Shown here piece by piece: positions 6,685 through 14,077 of a stretch of 15,474 nucleotides of DNA (its first letter is position 1; every line of letters begins with the position of its first letter). The position numbers and the translations under genes were made by a program. The notes under the pieces are model-generated. The model had not been told where the DNA came from, did not search any database, and saw only the letters and a list, made by a program, of their open reading frames with translations. Source of the DNA: JAABSQ01 sp041642315 (GTDB lineage: Bacteria; Desulfobacterota; Desulfobacteria; Desulfobacterales; Desulfococcaceae); NCBI GenBank assembly GCA_041642315.1, contig JBEPWQ010000071.1:1-15474 (forward strand), written 5' to 3'.

Positions 6685-8163
6685 TTAATGATAAAAAATC
6701 AGCGTCTTGACGCTCAACGGCACCGCCCGGCCGTCCAGGACCGGACGGCCGATATCGATGTAATCCCCTTCCCGGAGCCCCACCTGATCGATTACCAGCA
6801 GGGGACGGCCGGAAATCAGGTTTTTCAAGGTCTGTCCCAGCACCCGGGCATAGTCGTGTTCGATAATGATGATCAACGGCCGGTCGCTCGGCAGATGGTC
6901 TTCGGCAAATTCCGCCAGACCCTCGGCCAGCTCATTGAGCCCCGCAAAATCGAGATTCCAGGACAGTTCGAGCGCCACGGCGAACTGGGTGCCGGTCGGC
7001 TCCGCATCCCACCGGGCGGCCGCATTCCGGACCGAATCCACGACCTCTTGGCGCGACGGCGGGATTCGGGGCCAGAGCGGGTGTATCACCGGCACATTCC
7101 GGATGGGCAGAATGTCTTCCTCCGCCCAGATGGTGCTGCCGCTCAGAGTCACCGTCTGGGTACTGGCGCCCATCACCGTGGCCCGCAGGGTTTCCGGAGG
7201 CTGCCGAACATCATAGGCTTTCAAATCCGGATGAAGCCGGATCGCTTCGGCCAGCAGCGGGCCGATATCCCCGTGTACGGCCACATCCGCCAGGCGGTCC
7301 ACAGAAGCCGGTGCATAGATGTAGTGGCCGACCCCTCCCGAGAAGAATAGGGTAGTGCCTTTTCCCGATTCCGGAGACGGGTCGGTCAGCATCAATTTTT
7401 CCGCCAGCGGGCTGCATCGGCCCTCGATCAATTCGATCGTCAGATCGGCCATGCAATCGGCTATTTTCTGCAATGCCGACAGGTCCGGAACGGTTCCGAC
7501 CTCTAATGGAAGCTTCAGATGCTCGATCAGAATCCGGGCCGGTTCGGCCAGGTGGCAGATCTGACCGCCGGCCGGATCCAGCTCCAGAATCCGCCCGCCG
7601 TAGTTCATAGCCGCGGCCGCGATCATTTTGCCCAGACGGAACACCGCGCTGTTGGCGGAACCGCCGCCGATGTCCACATTGGTCACGGTGGTGAAGTGTT
7701 CCCGGGAAAAGGTTTCAGCCCCGGATCCCTTTCCGGAAATCATCGATTCCAGATGGGGCCCGGCCACCGTGACCACAAAATCGCCGGCCAGGGCCGAGAG
7801 CGCCTCCAGGATCACATCCGCATTTTGCTTTTTGGCGGTCTCTCCGGTAATGATCACCGCCCCGGTCTCCACCTGCCCGGGAGAAATCCCCGCCCGGCGG
7901 TATTCCTCCCGAAGAATATTTTCCAGGCGGAAGACATCGATGATCTCGGGTCCTTCCAGCGGCGTCAGATGCATGTCGCTGCGGTAAATCACCTCTTTGT
8001 CGATAATGCCGGTCATGCGGGGCAGATGAACGGGAGATCTGGACAGCGGCGTCCTACCGCCCATGGTCCCCCCGGCCAGGGTCAGCCTGGAAAAGACCAC
8101 CTGAGTCGTCGTGGTGCCCACGTCGATGCCGACGCTTAGCATATCCCGGCTGTCTCTGGACAT
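6685..8163 (-). CDS. eutA: Ethanolamine ammonia-lyase reactivating factor EutA
   Basis: EutA is the ATP-dependent reactivase that releases damaged cobalamin from EutBC so that fresh adenosylcobalamin can bind. At 492 residues it is slightly longer than E. coli EutA (467). It has the ASKHA-fold motifs LSVGIDVGTTTTQVVF (residues 9-24) and TNVDIGGGSANSAVF (161-175), and the EutA-like ITGETAKKQNADVIL and MNYGGRILELD. The start could be the ATG at 8163 or the one seven codons later at 8142; neither has a strong ribosome site, and I kept the longer form. It follows eutN by 15 nt and precedes eutB by 43 nt, giving the same A-B-C-L order as in enterobacteria. Confidence 0.95.
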   Translation of the reverse strand: MSRDSRDMLSVGIDVGTTTTQVVFSRLTLAGGTMGGRTPLSRSPVHLPRMTGIIDKEVIYRSDMHLTPLEGPEIIDVFRLENILREEYRRAGISPGQVETGAVIITGETAKKQNADVILEALSALAGDFVVTVAGPHLESMISGKGSGAETFSREHFTTVTNVDIGGGSANSAVFRLGKMIAAAAMNYGGRILELDPAGGQICHLAEPARILIEHLKLPLEVGTVPDLSALQKIADCMADLTIELIEGRCSPLAEKLMLTDPSPESGKGTTLFFSGGVGHYIYAPASVDRLADVAVHGDIGPLLAEAIRLHPDLKAYDVRQPPETLRATVMGASTQTVTLSGSTIWAEEDILPIRNVPVIHPLWPRIPPSRQEVVDSVRNAAARWDAEPTGTQFAVALELSWNLDFAGLNELAEGLAEFAEDHLPSDRPLIIIIEHDYARVLGQTLKNLISGRPLLVIDQVGLREGDYIDIGRPVLDGRAVPLSVKTLIFYH

Positions 8164-8178
8164 ATCGACGGCGCCTGC

Positions 8179-8472
8179 TTACCGGCCCTTGCGGAAGGTG
8201 ACTTCCCCGCTTGACTGAAGGGTATCCACAATCGCCATGATGATGTTGTCGACCGGCCGGTCCCGTGTGTTTTCGGTCTGGCGGGCCCCGGACCCCTGGG
8301 TCACCAGCACCAGGTCCCCTTCACCGGCATCCACTGCGTCCACCGCCACTATTGGCCTGCCCACCGAGTTGCCGTCGACGTCGGTTTCCTGAACAATGAG
8401 CAGTTTGCTGCCCACCAGCGACTCGTGTTTCATGGTCGCCACCACCAGCCCTGTTACCCGTGCGATGAGCAT
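8179..8472 (-). CDS. eutN: BMC-P pentameric vertex protein EutN/CcmL type
   Basis: This 97-residue protein belongs to the EutN/CcmL family, which forms pentamers that cap the vertices of the icosahedral shell. It opens with MLIARVTGLVVATMKHESL and continues GSKLLIVQ, then VAVDAVDAGEGDLVLVTQGS and RPVDNIIMAIVD, all family hallmarks. AAAGGA lies 8 nt before the ATG. It is the first compartment gene after the transporter, 28 nt behind dctM, so transporter and shell appear to be one transcription unit. In E. coli eutN lies next to eutM instead. Confidence 0.95.
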   Translation of the reverse strand: MLIARVTGLVVATMKHESLVGSKLLIVQETDVDGNSVGRPIVAVDAVDAGEGDLVLVTQGSGARQTENTRDRPVDNIIMAIVDTLQSSGEVTFRKGR

Positions 8473-8500
8473 GACATTCTTCCTTTAAAATGGGTCGACT

Positions 8501-9826
8501 TCATTTTCCGAAATAGAGATCCGGGAGCCACAGCGCAATCTGGGGAAACACGATAACGATGGCCAGCCCGAAGATCATCACCAGCACAAAGGGGATGATC
8601 GAATTGTAGATATCCATTAATGTCACCTCCGGGGGCGCCATCGCTTTCATTAAAAAGAGATTATAGCCGAAGGGCGGCGTCATGTAGGCGATCTGACAGG
8701 TGATTGTGTACAAAACGCCATACCAGATCGGGTCAAACCCCAGACTGATCACCAGCGGCACATACAAAGGCGCGACGATGATGAGCATGGCGGTATCATC
8801 CAGAAACATGCCCATCAGAATATAGGACAGTTGCATCATGACCAGCACGCCCCAGGGGCCGAGCCCCCAGCGATCGAGAAACAGCGACTTGATCGCATGC
8901 ACCGCGCCCAGGCCGTCGAAGACCGCTCCGAAGCAGAGCGCCGCCAGGATCACCCACATGAACATGCAGCTCACGCTCAGGGTGTTGCGCAGCGTATTCT
9001 CCAGCACCTCCATAGTGAACCGGCGCCGAACGACGGCGGCCAGCATGGTGGCGGCCGCCCCCGCCGCCGAACATTCGACCAGGCTGGTGATCCCCATCAG
9101 AAACAGTCCGGTCATGGAAAAGATAATCACCAGGGGCAAAATCCCGGCCTGAAGCAGCCGGAACCGCTCTCCCCAGCTGATCTGCCGCCGCTCTTCCCAT
9201 GTGAGCGCCGGCCCCAGTGCCGGATTCAGTTTGCACCGAATCACAATATAGCCGACAAACAGGCCCGCCAGAAGAAGCCCCGGCAATACCCCGGCCAGCC
9301 ACAATCGGCCTACATTCTGCCGGGCGATCATCCCGTAAAGCACCAGGACGACGCTGGGCGGCACCATAATCCCCAAAGAGCTGCCCGCCTGAATGACCCC
9401 GGTGACCATGACCTTGTCGTAATTCCTGCGGAGCATTTCCGGCATGGCGATGCTGGCCCCGATGGCCATGCCGGCGACGCTCAAACCGTTCATGGCCGCC
9501 ACCGCGGTCATCAGACCGATTGTGCCGACGGCCAACCCGCCGCCCAAGGGCCCCATCCAGACATGGAACATCCGGTAGAGATCGCTGGCGATCCCGGACT
9601 CGGAAAACATATAGCCCATGAAGATGAACAAAGGCAAGGTCAGGAGCGGATACCAGTTCAACAAAACAAAGCTGGCGTTGAACGGCATCTCGATGCCCCC
9701 TTCCCCCCACAGCAGCAGCGAGAAAAAGGCGGCCACCCCGCCGATGGCGGCAAAAACCCGCTGACCGGTGAGCAGCATCAGCATCATCGAAGTGAAAATC
9801 AGCAGCGCAATCAGTTCATGACTCAT
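8501..9826 (-). CDS. dctM: TRAP transporter large membrane subunit DctM
   Basis: DctM is the sodium-coupled translocating subunit of tripartite ATP-independent periplasmic transporters. The 441 residues form about a dozen hydrophobic segments of the usual length for the family. Family stretches include LPLFIFMGYMFSESGIA near the N terminus, SVAGMAIGASIAMPEMLRR, SSLGIMVPPSVVLVLYG, LLGMFLD-like LMGMFLDDTAMLIIVAPLY and IAYMTPPFGYNLFLMKA. The start ATGA overlaps the dctQ stop by 4 bases (9823-9826), implying translational coupling. The gene lies directly before eutN and is the likely membrane route for the compartment substrate. Confidence 0.95.
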   Translation of the reverse strand: MSHELIALLIFTSMMLMLLTGQRVFAAIGGVAAFFSLLLWGEGGIEMPFNASFVLLNWYPLLTLPLFIFMGYMFSESGIASDLYRMFHVWMGPLGGGLAVGTIGLMTAVAAMNGLSVAGMAIGASIAMPEMLRRNYDKVMVTGVIQAGSSLGIMVPPSVVLVLYGMIARQNVGRLWLAGVLPGLLLAGLFVGYIVIRCKLNPALGPALTWEERRQISWGERFRLLQAGILPLVIIFSMTGLFLMGITSLVECSAAGAAATMLAAVVRRRFTMEVLENTLRNTLSVSCMFMWVILAALCFGAVFDGLGAVHAIKSLFLDRWGLGPWGVLVMMQLSYILMGMFLDDTAMLIIVAPLYVPLVISLGFDPIWYGVLYTITCQIAYMTPPFGYNLFLMKAMAPPEVTLMDIYNSIIPFVLVMIFGLAIVIVFPQIALWLPDLYFGK

Positions 9827-10335
9827 TTCAGGGATTCTCCTCGGGCGGTGGCAAGGTCTTTAAAGAAGTAAGCAACTGCCTGCAGCAGCATCAGGACGAT
9901 ACCGGCGGTCATGATGAATTTGATAGGCGCCAGGGGCGGCGCCCAGGAGGTATAATTGACCTGCCCGTATTTCAGGGCGTATTCAAGACTGGAAATGGCC
10001 CCGTACAGAAGAATCACCAGATAAAACATCATAACGATGGAGGTCAGCAGGTCCATCACCGCCTGCATCTTCGGAGACCAGCGGCCATACAGAAGATCCA
10101 TGCGGACATGGCCTTCGAGGATCATGGAATAGGCGCCGCCGAGCAGGTAATAGGCCGCCATGGTGAATTGGGCCATTTCCACCACCCAGATGTGGGGACG
10201 GTTAAAAATCGTTCTGGAAATCGATTCGTACAGCAACAGTCCTATCATGGCGAAGACCAGATACTGCGAGAATTTGCCGACCACAATGCTGACGGCATCG
10301 ACAAAACGGACGAACCGCTTAATTGCTTTGGGCAT
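9823..10335 (-). CDS. dctQ: TRAP transporter small membrane subunit DctQ
   Basis: DctQ is the small four-helix membrane subunit that works with DctM and the binding protein. The 170 residues show four hydrophobic segments: VVGKFSQYLVFAMIGLLLY, MAQFTMAAYYLLGGAYSMIL, LTSIVMMFYLVILLYGAI and FIMTAGIVLMLLQAVAYFF. The short stretch EGHVRMDLLYGRWSPKM between helices two and three is typical of the family, as is the aromatic-rich VNYTSWAPPLAPIKF. AGAGG lies 6 nt before the ATG. It is separated from dctP by 163 nt containing a stable hairpin. Confidence 0.93.
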   Translation of the reverse strand: MPKAIKRFVRFVDAVSIVVGKFSQYLVFAMIGLLLYESISRTIFNRPHIWVVEMAQFTMAAYYLLGGAYSMILEGHVRMDLLYGRWSPKMQAVMDLLTSIVMMFYLVILLYGAISSLEYALKYGQVNYTSWAPPLAPIKFIMTAGIVLMLLQAVAYFFKDLATARGESLK

Positions 10336-10414
10336 GTAAAACCTCTTTGACTTGGAATGATGTTTTTACAGCACCGATTCCGCTGGAACGAACGCCCATT
10401 TGTATGCCGGAAGA

Positions 10415-10464
10415 CCGGATTCGCCTCCCCTGCCGTTAACCGGAAAAACAGGGAAGGCGTCCGG
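10415..10464 (-). repeat. Hairpin between dctP and dctQ
   Basis: CGCCTCCCCTG (10422-10432) pairs with CAGGGAAGGCG (10449-10459), with one position that becomes a G-U pair in the minus-strand RNA. Beyond a 2-nt bulge the stem continues CCGGA (10415-10419) with TCCGG (10460-10464). In total there are 16 pairs around a 16-nt loop. No U-run follows, so it is not a typical terminator. A hairpin after the binding-protein gene would let DctP accumulate above DctQ and DctM, as is common for binding-protein transporters; this role is inference. Confidence 0.65.
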
Positions 10465-10498
10465 ATCGCCGGATAAGTGGTTTGAATCTTTTGATGCG

Positions 10499-11548
10499 CT
10501 AATATCGGTACGGCGGGCCTGCGGCTTCCATGGTTTTGGCGTAATCCTTCAGGATCTGAACCACCTTGGCATTCCGGGGACTCTTGGCGGCGACTTCATC
10601 CCAGTATTTCAAGGCGGCGTCTTCCACCACCTTCCATTCATCCTTGGGAATGGAGGTCAGTTCCAGTTTTCCGCCTTTGGTGCGGTAGTGGGCTTCGCCC
10701 CACCAATACCAGTGCTGCCGGTAATAATGGGAACTATCCATCGAGAGTTTGAACAGAGTCTTGAGGTGGTCGGGCAGGGCCTCCCATTTTTTGGTGTTGG
10801 CAAAATAAGAGCCCGCCCAGGCACCGGAGATGGGGTTGGTCAGGTAATAATCGGTGACGTCGGCCCAGCCGACCGTATAGTCTTCGGTGATGCCGGACCA
10901 TGCCACCCCGTCCAGCTCGCCCGTCTGAAGGGCCATCTGAACGTCCTCGTAGGGAAGGGACATGGGCACCACACCGAACTGCTGCATGAACTTGCCGCCT
11001 GTGGGAAACATATACATTCGCAGGCCTTTGAAGTCCTCCATTTTTCGAATCGGCTTTCGGGTGGCGAAATTACACGGATCCCAGGCCCCGGCGCTCAACC
11101 AGGTGACTTCCGGCACCTCGGCGTAGGCCTCCTGCCAGATTTTATCCAGCCCGTACCAGTTCCACAGCACGGGAACATCCAGGGAATAGCGGGAGGCAAA
11201 AGGGAAATAGGCGGCAAAAACGGATACATCCACCGGCGCCGCCATCGAGTCGTCGTCACTCTGTGCGGCATCGATGGTTCCCTTGGATACGGCTCTGAAC
11301 AATTCTCCATGGGGCACCAGCTGATCGGCATTGTACAGCTCGATGACCATCTCCCCGTTGGCCGCCTTGTTGAAGGCATCGATGGAGGGTTTGATGACAT
11401 GCTCGGCCAAGGCCGGGCCGGCATAGGTCTGCATCCGCCACTTGATCGAGGTTTTCTTTTGTGCATGCACAAAGGGGGCGTTGACCGCCGTGGCCGCTAC
11501 CGCCGCACTGCCGAGTCCCGCTTTTTTGATGAAATCCCGTCTTTTCAT
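10499..11548 (-). CDS. dctP: TRAP transporter periplasmic substrate-binding protein DctP
   Basis: DctP-family proteins bind the substrate in the periplasm and deliver it to DctQM. The 349-residue product starts with a Tat-type signal, MKRRDFIKKAGLGSAAVAAT, with a likely cut after VHA (residue 29). Family features are the FNKAANGEMVIELYNADQL start of the mature fold, GELFRAVSKGTIDAAQSD, and MALQTGELDGVAWS. In most members the segment reads (D/E)LKGLKIRVPG, and that Arg clamps the substrate carboxylate. Here it reads EDFKGLRMYMFPTG, with Tyr179 at the arginine position. An aromatic-rich site without that arginine suits a ligand without a carboxylate, such as ethanolamine; this is inference, and Arg177 two residues away is a caveat. 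AAAGGAG lies 9 nt before the ATG. It is the first gene after the sigma-54-type promoter. Confidence 0.94.
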   Translation of the reverse strand: MKRRDFIKKAGLGSAAVAATAVNAPFVHAQKKTSIKWRMQTYAGPALAEHVIKPSIDAFNKAANGEMVIELYNADQLVPHGELFRAVSKGTIDAAQSDDDSMAAPVDVSVFAAYFPFASRYSLDVPVLWNWYGLDKIWQEAYAEVPEVTWLSAGAWDPCNFATRKPIRKMEDFKGLRMYMFPTGGKFMQQFGVVPMSLPYEDVQMALQTGELDGVAWSGITEDYTVGWADVTDYYLTNPISGAWAGSYFANTKKWEALPDHLKTLFKLSMDSSHYYRQHWYWWGEAHYRTKGGKLELTSIPKDEWKVVEDAALKYWDEVAAKSPRNAKVVQILKDYAKTMEAAGPPYRY

Positions 11549-11685
11549 CGGACCTGACTCCTTTCGTTTTGGGTTGAGGCGTATGCTCCGAACATTCCTT
11601 CTTTAATCAACCACGATTTTCCTGGTGGGGTTTGGGCTCCGGCCAGATTCAGCAACCACCCGTGTGGGGGATGGAACGCAATAAA

Positions 11686-11701
11686 AGCAACCCGCATGCC
11701 A
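11686..11701 (-). promoter_or_regulatory. Sigma-54 (RpoN) type -24/-12 promoter for the dctPQM-eut operon
   Basis: The minus strand reads TGGCATGCGGGTTGCT, which differs from the consensus TGGCACG-N4-TTGCW at one base. The GG and GC doublets have the required spacing, and a T-rich tract follows. It points at dctP, with transcription expected from about 11676 and a leader of roughly 125 nt. An RpoN promoter implies control by an ATP-dependent enhancer-binding protein, which is not encoded in the window. The match is seen directly; activity is inferred. Confidence 0.75.
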
Positions 11702-11846
11702 TTTGCTTCTATATTAAAAAAAACGAGTGATATTGAATCTTTAATCAAAATCATACCGCTTCGGTTTTCTTATAGTGTAAACAATTTTGTCATTTTTTAA
11801 GGGCATGAACAACAAAACTGGCACTTACAGGTAAATTCCTGCGAAC

Positions 11847-11860
11847 AATGGATATCCATT
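11847..11860. promoter_or_regulatory. Perfect palindrome, candidate enhancer (UAS) for the RpoN promoter
   Basis: AATGGATATCCATT is a perfect 14-bp palindrome centred about 160 bp upstream of the -24/-12 elements, within the range used by sigma-54 activator sites. Only one copy was found, so its role as an activator site is tentative. Confidence 0.35.
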
Positions 11861-12259
11861 TGATCAGTTGAAGGGCGGCGTTCTGATTGAAACAACATCC
11901 GCGCCTTCAACGGGTGGTACAAACGCGCGTATTGCAGTTGATTGAAGCGGTGAAAACAAAAACAGTGGAAAAGCGTTACTGGAGCGTCCTCACCCTCGAG
12001 CCCTCAACCGGAAACGGTCAAGCCCAAAAGGTCTGGAGGGGAGTGTCCCGGCGGAGACCCATCAAATGTTCGCCCTTTTCGATGAAATGGCCGCACAGGG
12101 CATCGGATAGTTCTTTTATTTGACCATAAAATATGAAGCCCATTCATGTCAAACTGTTTTTTTAGACAAGTTCCCATAGGCCCCAGATCAGATAGCGTTT
12201 CATCTACGGGTTCCGGCGGGTGTCGGTCAGCTTCAGGCTGAGAAGGAACAGTGCATCCG

Positions 12260-12583
12260 TCAGGGCAGGAAATCTTCACGGACCGGTGAAAAAACCTCCA
12301 CGGCGACACTCTCCTCCAAAGCCGCGGCCTGATGGTCCACATGACCGGCCACGCACCAGCTGTCGCCGGGGCCTACGGTGCGGGTCTCTTCACCGATGGT
12401 CAATTCGAGCCGACCGGACACCAGATACCCGATCTGCTCATGGGGATGGTTGTGGCGGGGGAGCAAGGCCCCTTTCCCGATTCTGAACTCGGCCATGAGC
12501 GTTTTTTCGCCATGCAGAAGGGTTTTCAGCTGGATCTTGTCCAGAATCTCTCGATAACCGTCGTCACTTCGAATCGCGAACAT
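12260..12583 (-). CDS. Small single-domain cupin (cupin_2 family)
   Basis: The 107-residue protein is one conserved beta-barrel cupin domain. The metal-binding motif 1 is visible as LPRHNHPHEQIGYLVSG, with His44, His46, Glu49 and Gly57. Motif 2 follows as VGPGDSWCVAGHVDHQ, with His84 the probable fourth ligand. GGAGGA lies just before the ATG. It sits 48 nt after dsdA on the same strand, so the two are probably co-transcribed. Small cupins of this type act as metal-dependent isomerases or dioxygenases, or as ligand-sensing proteins; the sequence does not say which here. Nothing follows it for about 700 nt. Confidence 0.85.
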   Translation of the reverse strand: MFAIRSDDGYREILDKIQLKTLLHGEKTLMAEFRIGKGALLPRHNHPHEQIGYLVSGRLELTIGEETRTVGPGDSWCVAGHVDHQAAALEESVAVEVFSPVREDFLP

Positions 12584-12631
12584 CCGCTCCTCCGCAGACA
12601 GAGATGATGGGTGAAACAGTGGTCTTCTTGT

Positions 12632-14017
12632 TCAGCCGGACGTAACCATTTTCTGAAGAATTTTCAATCCTTTTTCCTTATCCTGCTGCATGACCGCTGG
12701 AGGCACCATACTGCCCCCCGTCACCCAGACGATATGGGTGGCCCGCGCCATTCTGCTGTGCAGTCCATGCATATCCAGATATCGCCGCCCTTGGGCTTCG
12801 GCAAACAGCCGAATCGGGCCGGTCAGTTCCGCCACGGCGGAGGGTTCGGCAGCGATGTTTTCGGAATCAGCCAGCAGATGTACCAGCAGAAACAGATCCT
12901 CATCATGGATCGTATAAACGCCGCTGATCAACCTATTCAAGGTTCTTCCCACTAATCCGGAGGGCGTGCCCACCGCCAGCCCGTCCGCGGCGGTCCGGTT
13001 GTCGATTCCGAAATCCTGCACCCGGATTTGGTCATGGCGCTGTGTCATGAGGCCAAGGAGCATGCAGGGGGAATGGACGGGCTCGGCGAACCAGCAGTGA
13101 ACGTGGTCTTTGAAAACGGTCTTCAATCCGAAGGTGATCCCGCCGGGTCCGCCGCCGATCCCGCTGGGAAGATAGACAAACAGCGGATGATCGGCATCCA
13201 CCGTGACCCTCATCTCCGCCAGTTGCCGCCTCAGCCGATAGGCGGCCACCGCATACCCCAGAAACAAATCGGTCGAGTTTTCATCGTCGATAAAGTGCAT
13301 TCGGGGATCGGCCTCGGCTTGTTTACGGCCCGCCGCCACCGCACGACTGTAGTCCGATTCATACTCGATGACGGTCACCCCTTTGGCGGCAAGTAGATCC
13401 TTTTTCCACTGTTTGGCATCGGCGGACATATGGACGACCACCTTGAACCCGAGCCGCGCCCCTATGATCCCGATGCTCAATCCCAGGTTGCCGGTGGAGC
13501 CGACCGCGATACCGTATTCGGAGAAAAAAGACCGAAATTGGTCTTCCGCCAGAATCCCATAGTCGTCTTCGAGGGTGAGCCGCCGGTGCCGGAGGGCCAA
13601 ATCCTCGGCATGTTTCAGAACCTCGTAAATTCCGCCGCGGGCCTTGATAGACCCCGAAATCGGCAATTGGCTGTCGCATTTGGCCAGCAGGTTCCCTTCC
13701 AGCGACTGCCCATAGACCGTTTCCAGCTCCTGCCGCATTCTCGGAATTTCGACCAAGGGCGATTCGATCATGCCCCGGTTTTCCGCCGTTTCCGGAAACA
13801 TCCTGGCGATCAGCGGGGCAAACCGGTTCATCCGTGCTTCCGCTTCCGCGATATCGGCCTCAGACAGCGGCAGGCCGGGTGCAGCCGCTTCGTAGCGGTC
13901 GTACATAGGATTGCACCACCAGACCGGTTCAAGCGACATGAGGCGGTCGATCAGCGGGTGGTCTTTTTTCCATTCATCGATGGTTTTTCCGGCGATAATT
14001 CGGCTGCTCATTCGCAT
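12632..14017 (-). CDS. dsdA: D-serine dehydratase (DsdA family, PLP-dependent)
   Basis: DsdA deaminates D-serine to pyruvate and ammonia with pyridoxal phosphate. The 461 residues (E. coli about 442) carry AKCDSQLPISGSIKARGGIY with the PLP lysine at Lys125, the substrate/cofactor loop VGSTGNLGLSIGI, KKDLLAAKGVTVIEYESDYS, and the phosphate-binding glycine loop PSGIGGGPGGITFGLK. The E. coli loop reads PCGVGGGPGG, so its cysteine is serine here. HCWFAEPVHSPCMLLG also matches. The start at 14017 has GGAGG 8 nt upstream; the ATG two codons later is spaced too far. The cupin follows at once. Related fold-type II dehydratases could have another hydroxy-amino acid substrate, but the DsdA match is strong. 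Confidence 0.93.
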   Translation of the reverse strand: MRMSSRIIAGKTIDEWKKDHPLIDRLMSLEPVWWCNPMYDRYEAAAPGLPLSEADIAEAEARMNRFAPLIARMFPETAENRGMIESPLVEIPRMRQELETVYGQSLEGNLLAKCDSQLPISGSIKARGGIYEVLKHAEDLALRHRRLTLEDDYGILAEDQFRSFFSEYGIAVGSTGNLGLSIGIIGARLGFKVVVHMSADAKQWKKDLLAAKGVTVIEYESDYSRAVAAGRKQAEADPRMHFIDDENSTDLFLGYAVAAYRLRRQLAEMRVTVDADHPLFVYLPSGIGGGPGGITFGLKTVFKDHVHCWFAEPVHSPCMLLGLMTQRHDQIRVQDFGIDNRTAADGLAVGTPSGLVGRTLNRLISGVYTIHDEDLFLLVHLLADSENIAAEPSAVAELTGPIRLFAEAQGRRYLDMHGLHSRMARATHIVWVTGGSMVPPAVMQQDKEKGLKILQKMVTSG

Positions 14018-14077
14018 AAATCATGCCTCCGCGCAGGGATTTATCACAGTCCATCCGGAAATCAGATGAATCAGACT

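Larger units (their letters stand above)
11549..12259. other. 711-nt intergenic region upstream of dctP with no convincing gene
   Basis: This stretch lies between the end of the cupin gene and dctP. It holds a sigma-54-type promoter (11686-11701), an AT-rich segment around 11700-11830, a perfect 14-bp palindrome (11847-11860) and, from about 11887 to 12110, a possible decayed reading frame on the plus strand. Open frames of 69 residues (minus, over the promoter) and 78 residues (plus) have no family features. I see no cobalamin riboswitch boxes and no clear terminator for the cupin transcript. Confidence 0.6.

Noticed and set aside
8831..9871. A 346-residue plus-strand frame antisense to dctM
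   Set aside because: It is a shadow of an unmistakable membrane protein; the product is extremely rich in Gln, His and Pro and not protein-like.
10400..11557. A 385-residue plus-strand frame antisense to dctP
   Set aside because: It spans dctP and the dctP-dctQ gap with a His/Gly-rich composition; dctP is clearly the real gene.
11545..11754. A 69-residue minus-strand frame before dctP
   Set aside because: It covers the sigma-54-type promoter, overlaps the dctP start and has no recognisable domain.
12123..12152. A sigma-70-like promoter on the minus strand (TTGACA, 18 nt, TATGGT)
   Set aside because: The -10 match is weak and the site lies over 570 nt from dctP, directly after the cupin gene; the -24/-12 promoter is a far better candidate.
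11549..12259. A cobalamin (B12) riboswitch before the B12-dependent operon
   Set aside because: I looked for the conserved GCCACTG box on the coding strand of the leader region and found none; a covariance-model scan would settle it.
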